Shown: positions 6,195 through 6,517 of the stretch, in pieces
Numbering within the stretch: the first letter of the stretch is position 1
How the letters are laid out: the number at the start of each line of letters is the position of its first letter
Assembly (NCBI GenBank): GCA_937893815.1
Contig: CALCSH010000519.1
Coordinates: forward strand, 1 to 6,517
Source: an uncultured Anaerolineae bacterium
GTDB taxonomy: Bacteria; Chloroflexota; Anaerolineae; Anaerolineales; UBA11858
DNA length: 6,517 nucleotides
Direction of reading: 5' to 3'
Position numbers and translations under genes: made by a program
Notes under the pieces: model-generated
Told to the model about the DNA's origin: nothing
The model's input: only the letters and a program-made list of their open reading frames with translations
Database searches by the model: none

Positions 6195-6517
6195 TTATGG
6201 AATCGGTGTGGGAGTTGGAATCGCTTCGAAGGCAGGCATAATCGAGTAGGCATGCATCCGAAATGGATTTGGAATCGCATCCGAGAGGATGGGCAAATTA
6301 AGTACCTGATGATAACAATAATAAACTTCGACGATCACCAGGCCCTTGTTGGTAGGTGCGCCAGCCTGGAACATCGATTGGATCTCAGTATTCGTAAAAT
6401 AAGGTGTGGAAGTGATCACATTACCATCACAGTCTTTGGTCCAACTTTCACTCCCTGCCCAACCATTGCTGGCGGTAGACAACGACCATACGCCATCCGC
6501 ATCGGCGGGCCAGCGGT
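6195..6517 (-). CDS. TadE/TadG-like pilus protein, C-terminal end only (cut by window edge)
   Basis: The frame is open from the window edge, giving 106 visible residues. A TTG at 6482 could be read as a start, but in-frame sequence continues before it (RWPADADGVWS) without a stop, so the gene begins outside the window. The segment NKGLVIVEVYYCYHQVLNLP, followed by a hydrophobic stretch and an ATPTP-like tail (AIPTPTPIP at the end), resembles the C-terminus of TadE/TadG-type proteins, where a V-x-V-x-Y beta strand precedes the end. It is the first visible gene of the operon, with its stop 13 bases before the vWA gene. Assignment rests on the C-terminal pattern and the operon context. It could be a second minor pseudopilin paired with the vWA protein. 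Confidence 0.65.
   Translation of the reverse strand, partial: RWPADADGVWSLSTASNGWAGSESWTKDCDGNVITSTPYFTNTEIQSMFQAGAPTNKGLVIVEVYYCYHQVLNLPILSDAIPNPFRMHAYSIMPAFEAIPTPTPIP

Overview
The window most likely comes from a member of the Chloroflexota, class Anaerolineae. This is inferred from protein style: Tad-pilus-type pseudopilin proteins whose extracellular parts are joined by long Thr-Pro-Thr-Pro linkers, and a moderately GC-rich genome. It is not based on a marker gene. The contig is probably metagenomic, and both of its ends cut through something.

Left part (1-1415, + strand): the C-terminal ~420 residues of a YyaL/SPATA20-type protein (thioredoxin-like DUF255 plus alpha/alpha-barrel). Homology begins abruptly at about base 153, with an in-frame stop just before it (147-149). 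The DNA at 1-150 is AT-richer and encodes nothing I recognise. The gene has therefore lost its thioredoxin half, through a real rearrangement, an insertion or an assembly join.

Middle (1416-1497): a short convergent intergenic gap with a strong 14-bp-stem hairpin and a T5 run, which serves the + strand gene and probably also the end of the - strand operon.

Right part (1498-6517, - strand, read from right to left): a compact three-gene pilus-related operon. The first gene is the C-terminal end of a TadE/TadG-like protein (cut by the window edge). Next, 13 bases on, is a 520-aa Tad-N-terminal protein with a von Willebrand factor A domain (TadG-like), which carries an EF-hand/dockerin-like calcium loop and many cysteines. 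Last, 28 bases on, is a 1030-aa TadE-type pseudopilin carrying a large secreted array: four divergent copies of a ~110-140-residue domain, most of them separated by T/P/S linkers, ending in a short cysteine-containing tail.

Tad pili use minor pseudopilins and vWA proteins at the tip or in assembly. The simplest reading is that this operon makes a surface-exposed minor pilin complex, probably adhesive, with the 1030-aa protein acting as a long bead-on-string extension. The repeated domain, with one Cys pair per copy and a conserved acidic loop before a G-P-L-[TY]-G motif, is the part of the window I do not recognise as a named family and the best candidate for something undescribed.
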